Below, piece after piece: positions 8,944 through 16,729 of a DNA stretch of 64,000 nt. Source of the stretch: DATGPD01 sp041398565. GTDB lineage: Bacteria; Planctomycetota; UBA1135; UBA2386. A program made the translations under genes and the position numbers. The DNA lies in contig JAWKUN010000004.1 in the NCBI GenBank assembly GCA_041398565.1, positions 992,001 through 1,056,000 on the forward strand, written 5' to 3'. Each line of letters starts with the position of its first letter. Positions within the stretch are counted from its first letter, which is position 1. Below the pieces are notes generated by a model. That model did no database searches. It had not been told where the DNA came from and worked only from the letters and a program-made list of their open reading frames with translations.

Positions 8944-10461
8944 ATGCGTTCCTACTTCCTCGTGGCGTGCCTCCTCCTGGGCACGGCCGCCGCTCAGCCT
9001 CGTCTCTCCGTCGTGCGCGTCGCCACCGGCCTCTCCCGCCCGGTGTTCGTCACGACCCCACCCGGCGATCTCGACCGCCTGTTCGTCATCGAGCAACACA
9101 CGGGCCTGGTGCGAGTGATCAAGCGCGGCACCCTGTTGCCGACGCCCTTCCTCAACGTCTTTCCCCGCATCCTCACCGGCAGCGAGCGCGGCCTGCTCGG
9201 CCTGGCGTTCGACCCGCTCTACGCCACCAACGGCTACTTCTACCTCAGCTACACGCGGGCCGGCGACGGCGCCAGCATCCTCGAGCGCTTCCGGGTCTCG
9301 TCCTCGAATCCCGACGTCGCCGATCTCAGCAGCGGCACGGTCGGCTTCGGTCCTGTGACGCAGCCGTTCTCCAACCACAACGGCGGCTGCATCAACTTCG
9401 GCCCGGACGGCTACCTCTACTTCGGTCTCGGCGACGGCGGCTCGGCCGGCGACCCCAGCTGCAACGCCCAGAACCCTGCTTCGCATCTCGGCAAGATGCT
9501 GCGCCTGGACACGCAGACCATGCCGTTCTCGGCTCCGGCCAGCAACCCGTTCGTCGGCAACACGGCCTACCGCCCCGAGATCTGGTCGCTCGGCTGGCGC
9601 AATCCCTGGCGCTGGGGCTTCGACCGCGAGACCGGCGAGTTGTTCGTCGGCGACGTCGGTCAGAACTCGCTCGAAGAGCTCGACTACGAGCCGGCGGCGT
9701 CCGGCGGCCGCAACTACGGTTGGAAGGTGATGGAGGGCACGAACTGTTACAGCACGGCCGCCTGCACCGCGACCGTCCCTGCCTGCAACAGCGCCGCGCT
9801 GATCCGGCCCTTCCACACGCTGCCGACCGCGTCGTACTGCTCGATCATCGGCGGCTACGTGTACCGCGGCTGCAACATCCCCCAGCTGCGCGGCCTCTAC
9901 TTCTTCGGTGACTACTGCTCGGGCAGCGTCTGGTCGTTGCTCTACGCCAACGGCACTTTCACCAACCTGGTGAGCCGCAACGCCGAGCTGGGCGCGCTCG
10001 GCGCCATCTCCAGCTTCGGCGAGGACGCGCGCGGCGAACTCTACATCTGCGGGCTCGGCGCGGGCGTGCTGTACAAGATCGTCGCCGCCGATGGCGGCCC
10101 CGGCACCGACCTCGGCTTCGGTCTGATCGGCAGCAACAACGAGACGCCGCTGTTCGAGATCTGCGGCCGACTCGAAGCCGGCGTCTCCGCCGACTTCATC
10201 CTGCGCCGGGCGCCGGCCTCGGTGCCGGCGGTGCTCGCCGTCTCCACCACCAACAACCCGACGCCGATCCTCGGCGGCACCCTCGTGCCCGTGCCGCCAC
10301 AGCTCCTGCTGCCGGCGTCGACCGACGCCAGCGGCTCGGCGTCGCTCACCGTCCCCGGCGGCGTCGGCCCCGGCATCCTCTACGCCCAGTGGTTGATGGT
10401 CGACGTCGGGCTGCCGCAGAGCATCGGCTTCTCGAACGCGATGCGGATCACCTTCCCGTAG
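8944..10461 (+). CDS. Secreted PQQ-type sugar dehydrogenase-like beta-propeller
   Basis: The product has 505 residues. A signal peptide (MRSYFLVACLLLGTAAAQ) leads into a six-bladed propeller of the soluble glucose dehydrogenase / aldose sugar dehydrogenase type. Signature segments are LTGSERGLLGLAFDP, NHNGGCINFGPDGYLYFGLG (about 145-164), SLGWRNPWRWGFD (about 214-226) and FVGDVGQN. Family members oxidise sugars using PQQ and calcium; several secreted homologues have no proven activity. Residues about 385-505 are an extra beta-rich C-terminal segment (ASLTVPGGVGPGILYAQW, then SNAMRI) like that of the secreted protein at 6035-7156. The many Cys residues suggest disulphides. ATG 8944 is the start that gives the signal peptide. 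Its 3' end overlaps the convergent glycosyltransferase gene by 14 bases. Confidence 0.88.
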   Translation: MRSYFLVACLLLGTAAAQPRLSVVRVATGLSRPVFVTTPPGDLDRLFVIEQHTGLVRVIKRGTLLPTPFLNVFPRILTGSERGLLGLAFDPLYATNGYFYLSYTRAGDGASILERFRVSSSNPDVADLSSGTVGFGPVTQPFSNHNGGCINFGPDGYLYFGLGDGGSAGDPSCNAQNPASHLGKMLRLDTQTMPFSAPASNPFVGNTAYRPEIWSLGWRNPWRWGFDRETGELFVGDVGQNSLEELDYEPAASGGRNYGWKVMEGTNCYSTAACTATVPACNSAALIRPFHTLPTASYCSIIGGYVYRGCNIPQLRGLYFFGDYCSGSVWSLLYANGTFTNLVSRNAELGALGAISSFGEDARGELYICGLGAGVLYKIVAADGGPGTDLGFGLIGSNNETPLFEICGRLEAGVSADFILRRAPASVPAVLAVSTTNNPTPILGGTLVPVPPQLLLPASTDASGSASLTVPGGVGPGILYAQWLMVDVGLPQSIGFSNAMRITFP

Positions 10462-11098
10462 GCGCACCCCGAGCCGCCCACAGCGCCAGCAGGTCGTCGT
10501 AGGTGTCGACGTCGCGCTCCACCGCGAGTTCGAGCACCGACAGGCCGAGCTCGGCGGCGCGCGCGACCGTGCGGGCGCACACGTCCTCGGCGCGCGTGTC
10601 CGCCAGATCGAACAAGCCCGGTGCGGGCGTGGCGAGCCCGATCAGGTAGTAACCACCGCCGGCGTCGGGACCGAGCACGACCCGGCCCGGGGCGCACGCC
10701 GCCAGTGCCTCGTCGACTCGGGCGGCCGGAAGGTCGGGCGAGTCGGTGTTGCGCACGACGACGCGATCGTGGCCCGCCGCCAGGAGGTCGGCGACGCACG
10801 CGGCCAGGCGACACCACAGGTCCTCGCCGCGCTGCGCGTAGACCTCGATCGGGCCGCGGGCCAGCGCGCGCAGCTCGCCGAGCCGTTCGGCTGGCGTGCC
10901 GAAGACGTAGGTCGTCGCCCCGGGGTGCGGGCGCAGCAGGTGCTGCAAGAAGCCCCGGTACAGTCCGGCGGCCTCCTCGGGCGTCAGCGGCGGGCACAGG
11001 CGCGTCTTGACCTGGCCCGGCTGCGGCGCCTTGGCGAAGAAGGCCAGCGCCGGCCCACGCCGCCCCGGCCGAACAGTGGCCGATGTTTGCTCGTTCAC
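10448..11098 (-). CDS. TIGR04282-family glycosyltransferase
   Basis: The product has 216 residues from a GTG start. The family has a GT-A-like fold and was first linked to arsenosugar biosynthesis, but many members are simply nucleotide-sugar transferases of unknown substrate. Signatures are LAFFAKAPQPGQVKTRL near residues 18-34, the NTDSPDLP motif and GPDAGGGYYLIGL. GTG 11098 was preferred to the ATG at 11161 because the latter would overlap the start of the divergent gene at 11148 and adds 21 basic residues not typical of the family. No radical SAM arsenosugar partner lies nearby, so arsenic chemistry is not supported here. Confidence 0.85.
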   Translation of the reverse strand: MNEQTSATVRPGRRGPALAFFAKAPQPGQVKTRLCPPLTPEEAAGLYRGFLQHLLRPHPGATTYVFGTPAERLGELRALARGPIEVYAQRGEDLWCRLAACVADLLAAGHDRVVVRNTDSPDLPAARVDEALAACAPGRVVLGPDAGGGYYLIGLATPAPGLFDLADTRAEDVCARTVARAAELGLSVLELAVERDVDTYDDLLALWAARGAPTGR

Positions 11099-11115
11099 GC
11101 GCGCGGTCCTACCCT
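11087..11115 (+). promoter_or_regulatory. Candidate sigma-70-type promoter
   Basis: TTGCTC (11087-11092), a 17-base spacer, then TACCCT (11110-11115), 32 bases before the ATG at 11148. The same TACCCT box behind a TTGC hexamer occurs before nusB. Two weak hexamers are thin evidence, and the -35 box lies inside the divergent gene. Confidence 0.35.
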
Positions 11116-11147
11116 TGCGCTCGAGTCCGGGCAACCCACCACGAACG

Positions 11148-12929
11148 ATGCGCAGCGCCATTCTCTCCTCCGCCCTCTTGGCCGTCGCCTGGGCGACGCC
11201 GCTCGCCAGTCAGAGCACCCCGTTCAAGGACGAGGTCGACCACCTGATCCGAGCCTTCCGCGTCAACGCCACCAAGTCCGGCGCTTTCGGCGACGGGACC
11301 GCGCGGCAGACGGCCGAGGTGCTGACGGCGATGGGCTACTGCCATCGCTTCTACACGATCGCCGACGGTCCGGTGGTGCGCCCCGCCCTCAACTTCCTGG
11401 TCACCCACCGCGGTCGCGACGGACTCTACCGTGACGGCGACCAGGACGACGCCGCCACCACCACGTCGTGGGTGCTCGAAGCCATGGCCGTGATCGCGCC
11501 ACGCGAGTTCGCCCGGGAGCTGCACGACGGCGCCGAGGCACTCGCGCGCGCCGGCGTCGAGAACCAACGTCCCTTCGGCGTCATGCTCGACGAGCTGCGC
11601 ACCAAGCTGACCGGCGCGGGCAAGCCCGCCGATGCCATGAAGGCGGCCGGGGCGGAAGTCGCCGAGTCGGTGGCCAGCGGCCCCATCCGCAACGCCAAGG
11701 GCGAACTCGAACACGCCGACAACGTCGCCGCCCTGGTGCGCCTGGTCGCCTGCCAGGTGGTGGCACGCGGCCAGGTCACCACCGACGCTCCTACCGCGGC
11801 CCCCGCGCCTTCGGCGCCGTGGCACGAAGTGCAGCAGCGCGGCTTCTCGTTCCTGCTCGGCACCCTGCAGGACGGCGTGTTCATGATGCCCGTCGGCAAG
11901 GACAAGACCGTCGGCGAACCAGGCTTGACCGCGCTGAGCCTGGCCGCCCTGCAGACCAAGCCGAAGGCCAAGCGCACCGCCGAGGAGGCGAAGGAGATCG
12001 AGGCCGGCCTGACGTGGCTCGCCGGCCAGGCACGGCCTGACGGTTGGTTCTCCGACGCCAACGTCAACTACGTCGCTTGCGCCGCAGTGATGGCGTTGTC
12101 GGCCGCCGACAATCCGGCCTACAAGCCGCTGCTCGACAAGGTGCAGGCCAAGATCCTGCAGCTGCAGAACGTCGAGCCCGGCTACGCGCGGAGCGACCGC
12201 GACTACGGCTCCATCGGCTATGGCGGGGACGAGCGTGGCGACCTCAGCAACCTGCAGTTCTCGTTGCAGGCCCTGCGCTCGACCGGCCTCGACCCCAAGC
12301 AGTCCGACGCGTTCGCCAAGGCCATCGTGTTCCTGCAGCGCTGCCAGAACCTCAAGACCGTGAACGACGCCAAGTTCGAGGCGCGCGACGAGACCTCGGG
12401 CGAGCTGTACCGCTCCGAATCGGGGGACGACGGCGGTGCCGCCTACTACCCCGGCAACTCGCCGATGGGCTACATCGAGCTGCCCAACGGCGCGCGCATC
12501 CCGCGCAGCTACGGCTCCATGACCTACGCCCTGCTCAAGGCATACTCGCTGTGCGGCCTCGAAGCCGGCGACCCGCGGGTGCAGGCCGCGGTGTCCTGGA
12601 TCGCCAAGAACTGGACCCTCGACGAGAACCCCGGCGCCGACCCGCAACAGCCGGAGGCCACCAAGTACCAGGGCTTGTTCTACTACTACATGGTGGCGGC
12701 GCAGGCGCTGGAGACCGCCGGCATCGAGGCGCTCGAGGTGGGCAGCGAGGGTCCCGACGGCAAGGCGGCAGCGCGCCAGATCGACTGGCGCGCCGACATC
12801 CGCGGCAAGCTCGCCGAGCTGCAGGCCAAGGACGGTTCTTGGGTGAACAGCAAGAACGGGCGCTGGTGGGAGAAGCTGCCCGTCACCTGCACCTGCTACG
12901 CGCTCCTGGCGCTGGACCACTGCCGGTGA
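11148..12929 (+). CDS. Exported prenyltransferase/squalene-cyclase-like toroid protein
   Basis: The product has 593 residues. A signal peptide (MRSAILSSALLAVAWATPLASQ) precedes an alpha/alpha toroid made of repeated helical pairs. Repeats of the type GLTALSLAALQ, ADNVAALVRLVACQ, SDANVNYVACAAVMAL and YGSMTYALLKAYSLCGLE match the terpenoid cyclase / prenyltransferase superfamily, but the DxDD or QW catalytic motifs of true squalene cyclases are not visible. Many planctomycetes carry such exported, probably non-cyclase members. A role in binding or processing an extracellular ligand is only a guess. It overlaps the FAH-family gene by GTGA, so the two are probably one transcript, although the functional link is unclear. 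Confidence 0.8.
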   Translation: MRSAILSSALLAVAWATPLASQSTPFKDEVDHLIRAFRVNATKSGAFGDGTARQTAEVLTAMGYCHRFYTIADGPVVRPALNFLVTHRGRDGLYRDGDQDDAATTTSWVLEAMAVIAPREFARELHDGAEALARAGVENQRPFGVMLDELRTKLTGAGKPADAMKAAGAEVAESVASGPIRNAKGELEHADNVAALVRLVACQVVARGQVTTDAPTAAPAPSAPWHEVQQRGFSFLLGTLQDGVFMMPVGKDKTVGEPGLTALSLAALQTKPKAKRTAEEAKEIEAGLTWLAGQARPDGWFSDANVNYVACAAVMALSAADNPAYKPLLDKVQAKILQLQNVEPGYARSDRDYGSIGYGGDERGDLSNLQFSLQALRSTGLDPKQSDAFAKAIVFLQRCQNLKTVNDAKFEARDETSGELYRSESGDDGGAAYYPGNSPMGYIELPNGARIPRSYGSMTYALLKAYSLCGLEAGDPRVQAAVSWIAKNWTLDENPGADPQQPEATKYQGLFYYYMVAAQALETAGIEALEVGSEGPDGKAAARQIDWRADIRGKLAELQAKDGSWVNSKNGRWWEKLPVTCTCYALLALDHCR

Positions 12930-13807
12930 CGATCGACCTGCCGCCGCCGGGCGCCCCTGCCTGGTTCTTCCATCGCGTCGGCGGCCAGCGCCGCCTGGGG
13001 GTGGCCCTGCCCAGTGGCGAGCTGCTCGATGTCGGACGCGACGACGAGCTGGTCCTCCTGGCCGAGGGCTCCCTGCGCCGCGACCATCTGCTCGCCCTGG
13101 CCGAGGACGGCGAGCCGCTGGCGGGCCCGCCACAGTTGGACGTGCCGGTGCGTCGGCCGAGCAAGATCCTGTGCCTGGGCAAGAACTACGCCGCACACGC
13201 CGCGGAGCTGGGCTCTGCCGTGCCCGAGGAACCGTTCGCCTTCGCCAAGTTCCAGGACACGCTCGTTCCCTACGGCGCGCCGGTCGTGATCCCGCACTGG
13301 CTCGACACGCGGGTCGACCACGAGATCGAGCTGGCGCTGGTGCTCGGGTTCGAGGACCGCGACGGCATTGGCCGCAAGGACCTCGACCCCGCGACCGCCC
13401 TCGAGGTGGTCGCCGGCTACACCGTGTTCAACGACATCACCGCGCGCAAGCTGCAGGCGCAAGACCTCGACAAGCGGCGTCCCTGGCTGCGCGCCAAGTC
13501 GCTCGACACGTTCGGGCCGATCGGCCCTTGGGTGGTCGCCGCCGACGCGCTCGACGCCGGCGACCTGCGTATCCAGCTCGCCGTCAACGGGCAGACACGT
13601 CAGGACGCACGCACGTCGCAGATGGTGGTCGGGATCGCCGATGCCCTCGTCTTCTTGTCTCGCCACTTCACCCTGCGGCCCGGCGACATCGTCGCCATGG
13701 GCACGCCCGCGGGGATCGGCCCGCTCGAGGACGGCGACTCGATGCGCGGCGAGATCGAGAAGATCGGGGTGCTGTGCAACACCGTGCGCAAGGCCACCCG
13801 GCGCTGA
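12926..13807 (+). CDS. Fumarylacetoacetate hydrolase (FAH) family protein
   Basis: The product has 293 residues from a GTG that overlaps the upstream stop. The C-terminal 210 residues form the FAH catalytic domain: SKILCLGKNYAAHAAE opening, metal ligands in DHEIELALVLG, the YTVFNDITARKLQ motif, DTFGPIGPWV, and the closing MGTPAGIGPLEDGD loop. Members hydrolyse or decarboxylate acylpyruvates and beta-keto acids in aromatic or sugar-acid catabolism, using Mg or Mn. The substrate cannot be told; overall layout is closest to the 2-hydroxyhepta-2,4-diene-dioate isomerase / acylpyruvase type. It is cytoplasmic. Confidence 0.88.
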   Translation: MTIDLPPPGAPAWFFHRVGGQRRLGVALPSGELLDVGRDDELVLLAEGSLRRDHLLALAEDGEPLAGPPQLDVPVRRPSKILCLGKNYAAHAAELGSAVPEEPFAFAKFQDTLVPYGAPVVIPHWLDTRVDHEIELALVLGFEDRDGIGRKDLDPATALEVVAGYTVFNDITARKLQAQDLDKRRPWLRAKSLDTFGPIGPWVVAADALDAGDLRIQLAVNGQTRQDARTSQMVVGIADALVFLSRHFTLRPGDIVAMGTPAGIGPLEDGDSMRGEIEKIGVLCNTVRKATRR

Positions 13808-13853
13808 ACGCGCTCGGCGCGCACCGCTGGGTGCCGCCGCATGCTGCGACCCG

Positions 13854-14519
13854 TCAGACCAGGGACAAGCCGCCGTCGACCTCGAGATTCGCGCCGGTCA
13901 CGTAGGCGCTGTCGGGACCGAGCAGGAAGCGCACGGCCCCCACGATGTCGTCGGGAGTGCCGATCCGCCCGGCCGGGATCGTCGGCGCCATGCGCGCCTG
14001 ACTCTCGGCATGGCTGTGCGGATGGCGGATGATGCCCGGCGAGATCATGTTCACGGTCACCCCGTGCGGCGCGAGGTCGCGGGCGAGCGCACGGGTGAGC
14101 GCCAAGAGGCCGGCCTTGGCGGCGAAGTAGGCCGGCGCCCGCCGCAGGCCGCGCTCCCCGTCGAGGCCCGACGCGCCGAAGAAGAGCACGCGTCCGCGCC
14201 CGGCGGCCTGCATCGCCGGCACGACGGCCCGCATCACCACCCAGGCGCTGGTGAGGTTGCTGTCGAGCATGGCCCGGTAGAAGGCCGGGTCGCTGGCCAG
14301 CGCCGGACGCTCGTCGAAGTCGCCGACGGCGTGCACCCACGCCCACGGCACGCCGTCGCGCATCAGGTCGGCCGCCGCGCGCTCCACCGAGGCCTCGTTT
14401 GTGGCGTCGACGCCGGTGCGCCGGGACCACACGACGCAACGTTCTTCGCCGAGCATCGCGACCACGCCACGGCCGATCCCGGTTCGACCACCCACGACCA
14501 GCACGCGTGCGTCCTGCAT
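13854..14519 (-). CDS. SDR-family oxidoreductase
   Basis: The product has 221 residues with a Rossmann fold. The cofactor loop GGRTGIGRG sits at residues 10-18, the active-site Ser is in FFGASGLDG, and YFAAK supplies the catalytic Tyr-Lys pair. The C-terminal GRIGTPDDIVGAVRFLL and TGANLEVDGG segments are typical of classical FabG-like short-chain dehydrogenases. Substrate and NAD/NADP preference are not clear. The N-terminal part is shorter than most FabG proteins. It is convergent with the FAH gene and 26 bases from the 3' end of the signal peptidase gene, which lies upstream on the same strand, so the two may be cotranscribed. Confidence 0.88.
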   Translation of the reverse strand: MQDARVLVVGGRTGIGRGVVAMLGEERCVVWSRRTGVDATNEASVERAAADLMRDGVPWAWVHAVGDFDERPALASDPAFYRAMLDSNLTSAWVVMRAVVPAMQAAGRGRVLFFGASGLDGERGLRRAPAYFAAKAGLLALTRALARDLAPHGVTVNMISPGIIRHPHSHAESQARMAPTIPAGRIGTPDDIVGAVRFLLGPDSAYVTGANLEVDGGLSLV

Positions 14520-14545
14520 GGCCGCATTATCGCGGCCGCGGACTC

Positions 14546-15325
14546 CTAGAGCGTGCCGAAGCGGCCCAGTGGCCAGAACCGAGCGCGGACCTTGCCGCGC
14601 AGGAGGCCGCCCTCCACCAGGCCGAACTCGCGCGAGTCGCAGCTGATGGGTCGATTGTCCCCCAGCACGAAGTAGTGGTCGTCGGGGACCACCAGCTCGT
14701 GCATGTCGGCTTCGTCGGACACGTGGGTGAAGTCCTCGCTCAGGGCTTTGCCATCGACGAAGACCACGCCCTTGTCGATCGCCACGCGCTCGCCCGGAAG
14801 GCCGACGACGCGCTTGACGAAGTCGGTTGCCGGATCACGCGGGTAGCGCAGCACGACCACGTCGAAGCGCGACACGTCGGCGACGGCGTAGGCGAGGCGG
14901 TCGACCACCAGCCGATCGCCGTCGAGCAGCGACGGCTCCATCGAGTGTCCGCGCACGATCGAGATCTGCAGCACGAACATGTTCAGCAGGAAGACCACCA
15001 TGGCGCCTCGCGCCAGGTCGGTGGCCATCCGCCGCAACACGCCGTGGCGGGGCGCGACCACCGCCCGTCGCCCGGGGCGGACCGACCAGACCGCGAACCG
15101 CCGCCGGCCGATGGCGGTGAACCGCGGCCCACCCGCGGTCGCGATCAGCCCTGGCAGGGCGGTGTCGCCGGCAGGCGCACCTGCGGCCGCTCGCTCGCCG
15201 CCGACCTGTGCGCCGACCTCGCCGGGCGGGACATCGAGCGACACGCCGGACGGCGCCTCGGACTGCCTGTCGAACGGTGCGTCGAGCGAGAGCACCCGGT
15301 TGCCGGCGTCGGCGTTGCGGCCCAT
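14546..15325 (-). CDS. lepB: Signal peptidase I
   Basis: The product has 259 residues from the chosen ATG at 15325. The enzyme is a membrane serine protease that cuts signal peptides from exported proteins. Catalytic Ser lies in GHSMEPSL, directly after a hydrophobic anchor (AMVVFLLNMFVLQISIV), the general-base Lys lies in DFVKRVVGLPGE, and box E is GDNRPISCDSREFG. About 90 residues of poorly conserved cytoplasmic-type sequence precede the anchor. The frame stays open upstream to 15526, but that part is the repeat described at 15355-15541, so it is unlikely to be coding. The start remains uncertain; only a weak ribosome-binding site is seen. Confidence 0.88.
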   Translation of the reverse strand: MGRNADAGNRVLSLDAPFDRQSEAPSGVSLDVPPGEVGAQVGGERAAAGAPAGDTALPGLIATAGGPRFTAIGRRRFAVWSVRPGRRAVVAPRHGVLRRMATDLARGAMVVFLLNMFVLQISIVRGHSMEPSLLDGDRLVVDRLAYAVADVSRFDVVVLRYPRDPATDFVKRVVGLPGERVAIDKGVVFVDGKALSEDFTHVSDEADMHELVVPDDHYFVLGDNRPISCDSREFGLVEGGLLRGKVRARFWPLGRFGTL

Positions 15326-15354
15326 GCGGGCCTGTGTCGGCCAGTGCAGGGGGG

Positions 15355-15541
15355 GGACTTTTGGACCGATTCCCACGGCTTCCCAGCGCGGCCGGGGCCG
15401 CAACCAAAGGCTTGGTTGCGGTCGGCGCTTCGCGCCGACCAGAGAGGGGCCCCGGCCCCTTTGTTGCCGGGGCTTCCAGTGCCGCTGGAAGTGGGCGAGT
15501 TCAGCGCCTTGGCAGCGGAACGACATCGCCGAATTCGCGCG
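15355..15541 (-). repeat. Left copy (L) of a hairpin-rich inverted repeat pair
   Basis: Read on the minus strand, this stretch aligns along most of its length with the plus-strand stretch 15562-15745, so the two copies face each other head to head around a 20-base centre. It contains two adjacent perfect hairpins: GCAACCAA (15400-15407) with TTGGTTGC (15412-15419), and GGTCGGCGC (15420-15428) with GCGCCGACC (15432-15440). A G8 run lies at its outer edge. Together with copy R it fills most of the 514-base gene-free gap 15326-15839. I see no gene in that gap. Confidence 0.75.
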
Positions 15542-15561
15542 TGGCGCGAGGATTCGCGGCG

Positions 15562-15745
15562 GGCGCGAATTCGGCCGTGTTGTTCCGTTGCCACAGAGCT
15601 GACCAGGCCACGCCCGAGCAGCCCTGGAAGCTCCGCAAGCGCTGCTGGCCAGCAGCCCCCTCTGGTCGGCGCTGCGCCGACATCAACCCTTTGGGTTGCG
15701 GCCGCCGGCTGCGCTGTGGGGATTGCCGACGAATCTCAGGTCTTC
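15562..15745 (+). repeat. Right copy (R) of the inverted repeat pair
   Basis: It is a diverged mirror of copy L. Shared blocks in order are GCGCGAATTCGGC at the inner end, a CTGGAAG block, CTCTGGTCGGCGC, a hairpin GTCGGCGC/GCGCCGAC (15665-15672 and 15674-15681), a hairpin CAACCC/GGGTTG (15684-15689 and 15693-15698), and a C-rich outer end. The second stem differs from copy L on both sides in a pairing-preserving way (CCAA/TTGG against CCC/GGG). After it, 15746-15839 holds only a 6-bp hairpin (GCCACG/CGTGGC, 15798-15818) and the ribosome-binding site of the next gene. Confidence 0.75.
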
Positions 15746-15839
15746 CCCCAATCCCTACGGTTGTGGTCTCCGGATTCCGAAAGACCCCCCGGGCGTTGCC
15801 ACGCCAGAACGACGTGGCGCAATCCGGTCGGGAGGTCAT

Positions 15840-16724
15840 GTGAGCAACTCAACTCTTGCGCATCTGGCGCAACAGGAGCGCACTCGGCGCGAGGTCCTGC
15901 ACAAGAGCGATCTGATTCCACCGCTCCCGGACCTGGTGGTCCGGGTGCTGAACCTCCTGAACCGAGCCGACACGGATCCCGGCCAGCTCGAGAGCCATCT
16001 TCGCTACGACCAGGTCCTGGTGGCGAAGATGCTGGGGATGGTGAACTCGCCGTTCTACGGCCTGTCGCGACGGGTCAGCACGGTGCGCGACGCCATCATG
16101 ATGCTCGGCTTCCGCGGCCTGCGCAGTCTGTTGCTGGCCACCAGCACCGCCAAGTTCCTGGCGCGCGACTTCCGCAACTACGGCTTCGCCGACCGCGGAC
16201 TGTGGCTCCATTCCATCACCGTGGCCGCGGCCTCGCGCACGCTCACACGTCGCCTGGGCGGATCCTCGGAGATGGCCGAGCAGCTGTTCGTCGCCGGCCT
16301 GCTGCACGACATCGGCAAGATGCTTCTGGCCCCCTACCTCATCGAGCGTCGCGTCACCGTGGTCAGCGGCTCCTCGGCGCTCGAGGTGGAGAAGCGGCAC
16401 GTCGGCATCGACCACACCGAGGCCGGGGCGCTGGTCGCCGCCAAGTGGAACCTCGCCCCGAGCGTGCAGGAGATCATCAAGCAGCACCACGGCGACGTCA
16501 CGCCCAGTCCGTTCACCAAGGAGGTGGCGATCGTGACGCTCGCCAACGAGGTCGCCCGCATCAAGCGTTACGGCCTGGCAGCGGACTTCATGCCGCCGCA
16601 GGAGCCCGTCGACCCGGTGCTGCAGGTGCTGGGCATCACTGCCGAGAACTGGCCAGAGCACTGCGACGCCGCGGTGCAGAGCATGGAGATCGCCCTGGCC
16701 AGCATGGCCAGCTTCTCGAGCTGA
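15840..16724 (+). CDS. HDOD-domain signalling protein
   Basis: The product has 294 residues. The GTG start is supported by GGGAGG at 15830-15835; the frame upstream runs into the repeat. The HDOD domain (relative of HD phosphohydrolases, generally non-catalytic) spans about residues 15-215: LIPPLPDLVVRVLNLLNRA, LVAKMLGMVNSPFYGL, STVRDAIMMLGFRGLRSLLL and LHDIGKMLLAPYL. Family members act as protein scaffolds in chemotaxis, c-di-GMP, cell-cycle or stress signalling. Five bases downstream begins a PP2C/SpoIIE-type phosphatase, so the two very probably form one signalling module. Confidence 0.9.
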   Translation: MSNSTLAHLAQQERTRREVLHKSDLIPPLPDLVVRVLNLLNRADTDPGQLESHLRYDQVLVAKMLGMVNSPFYGLSRRVSTVRDAIMMLGFRGLRSLLLATSTAKFLARDFRNYGFADRGLWLHSITVAAASRTLTRRLGGSSEMAEQLFVAGLLHDIGKMLLAPYLIERRVTVVSGSSALEVEKRHVGIDHTEAGALVAAKWNLAPSVQEIIKQHHGDVTPSPFTKEVAIVTLANEVARIKRYGLAADFMPPQEPVDPVLQVLGITAENWPEHCDAAVQSMEIALASMASFSS

Positions 16725-16729
16725 GAGCC

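Noticed and set aside
8581..10467. A 628-codon minus-strand open frame.
   Set aside because: It is antisense to the well-supported sugar dehydrogenase gene and has shadow-frame composition.
10448..11098. An arsenosugar biosynthesis locus, based on the TIGR04282 family name.
   Set aside because: No radical SAM ArsS/ArsM-type or arsenic resistance gene is nearby; the family is broader than its name.
15326..15526. A longer signal peptidase N-terminus starting at 15526.
   Set aside because: The added 67 codons are read from the dispersed repeat, whose other copy at 40.3 kb lies in non-coding DNA.
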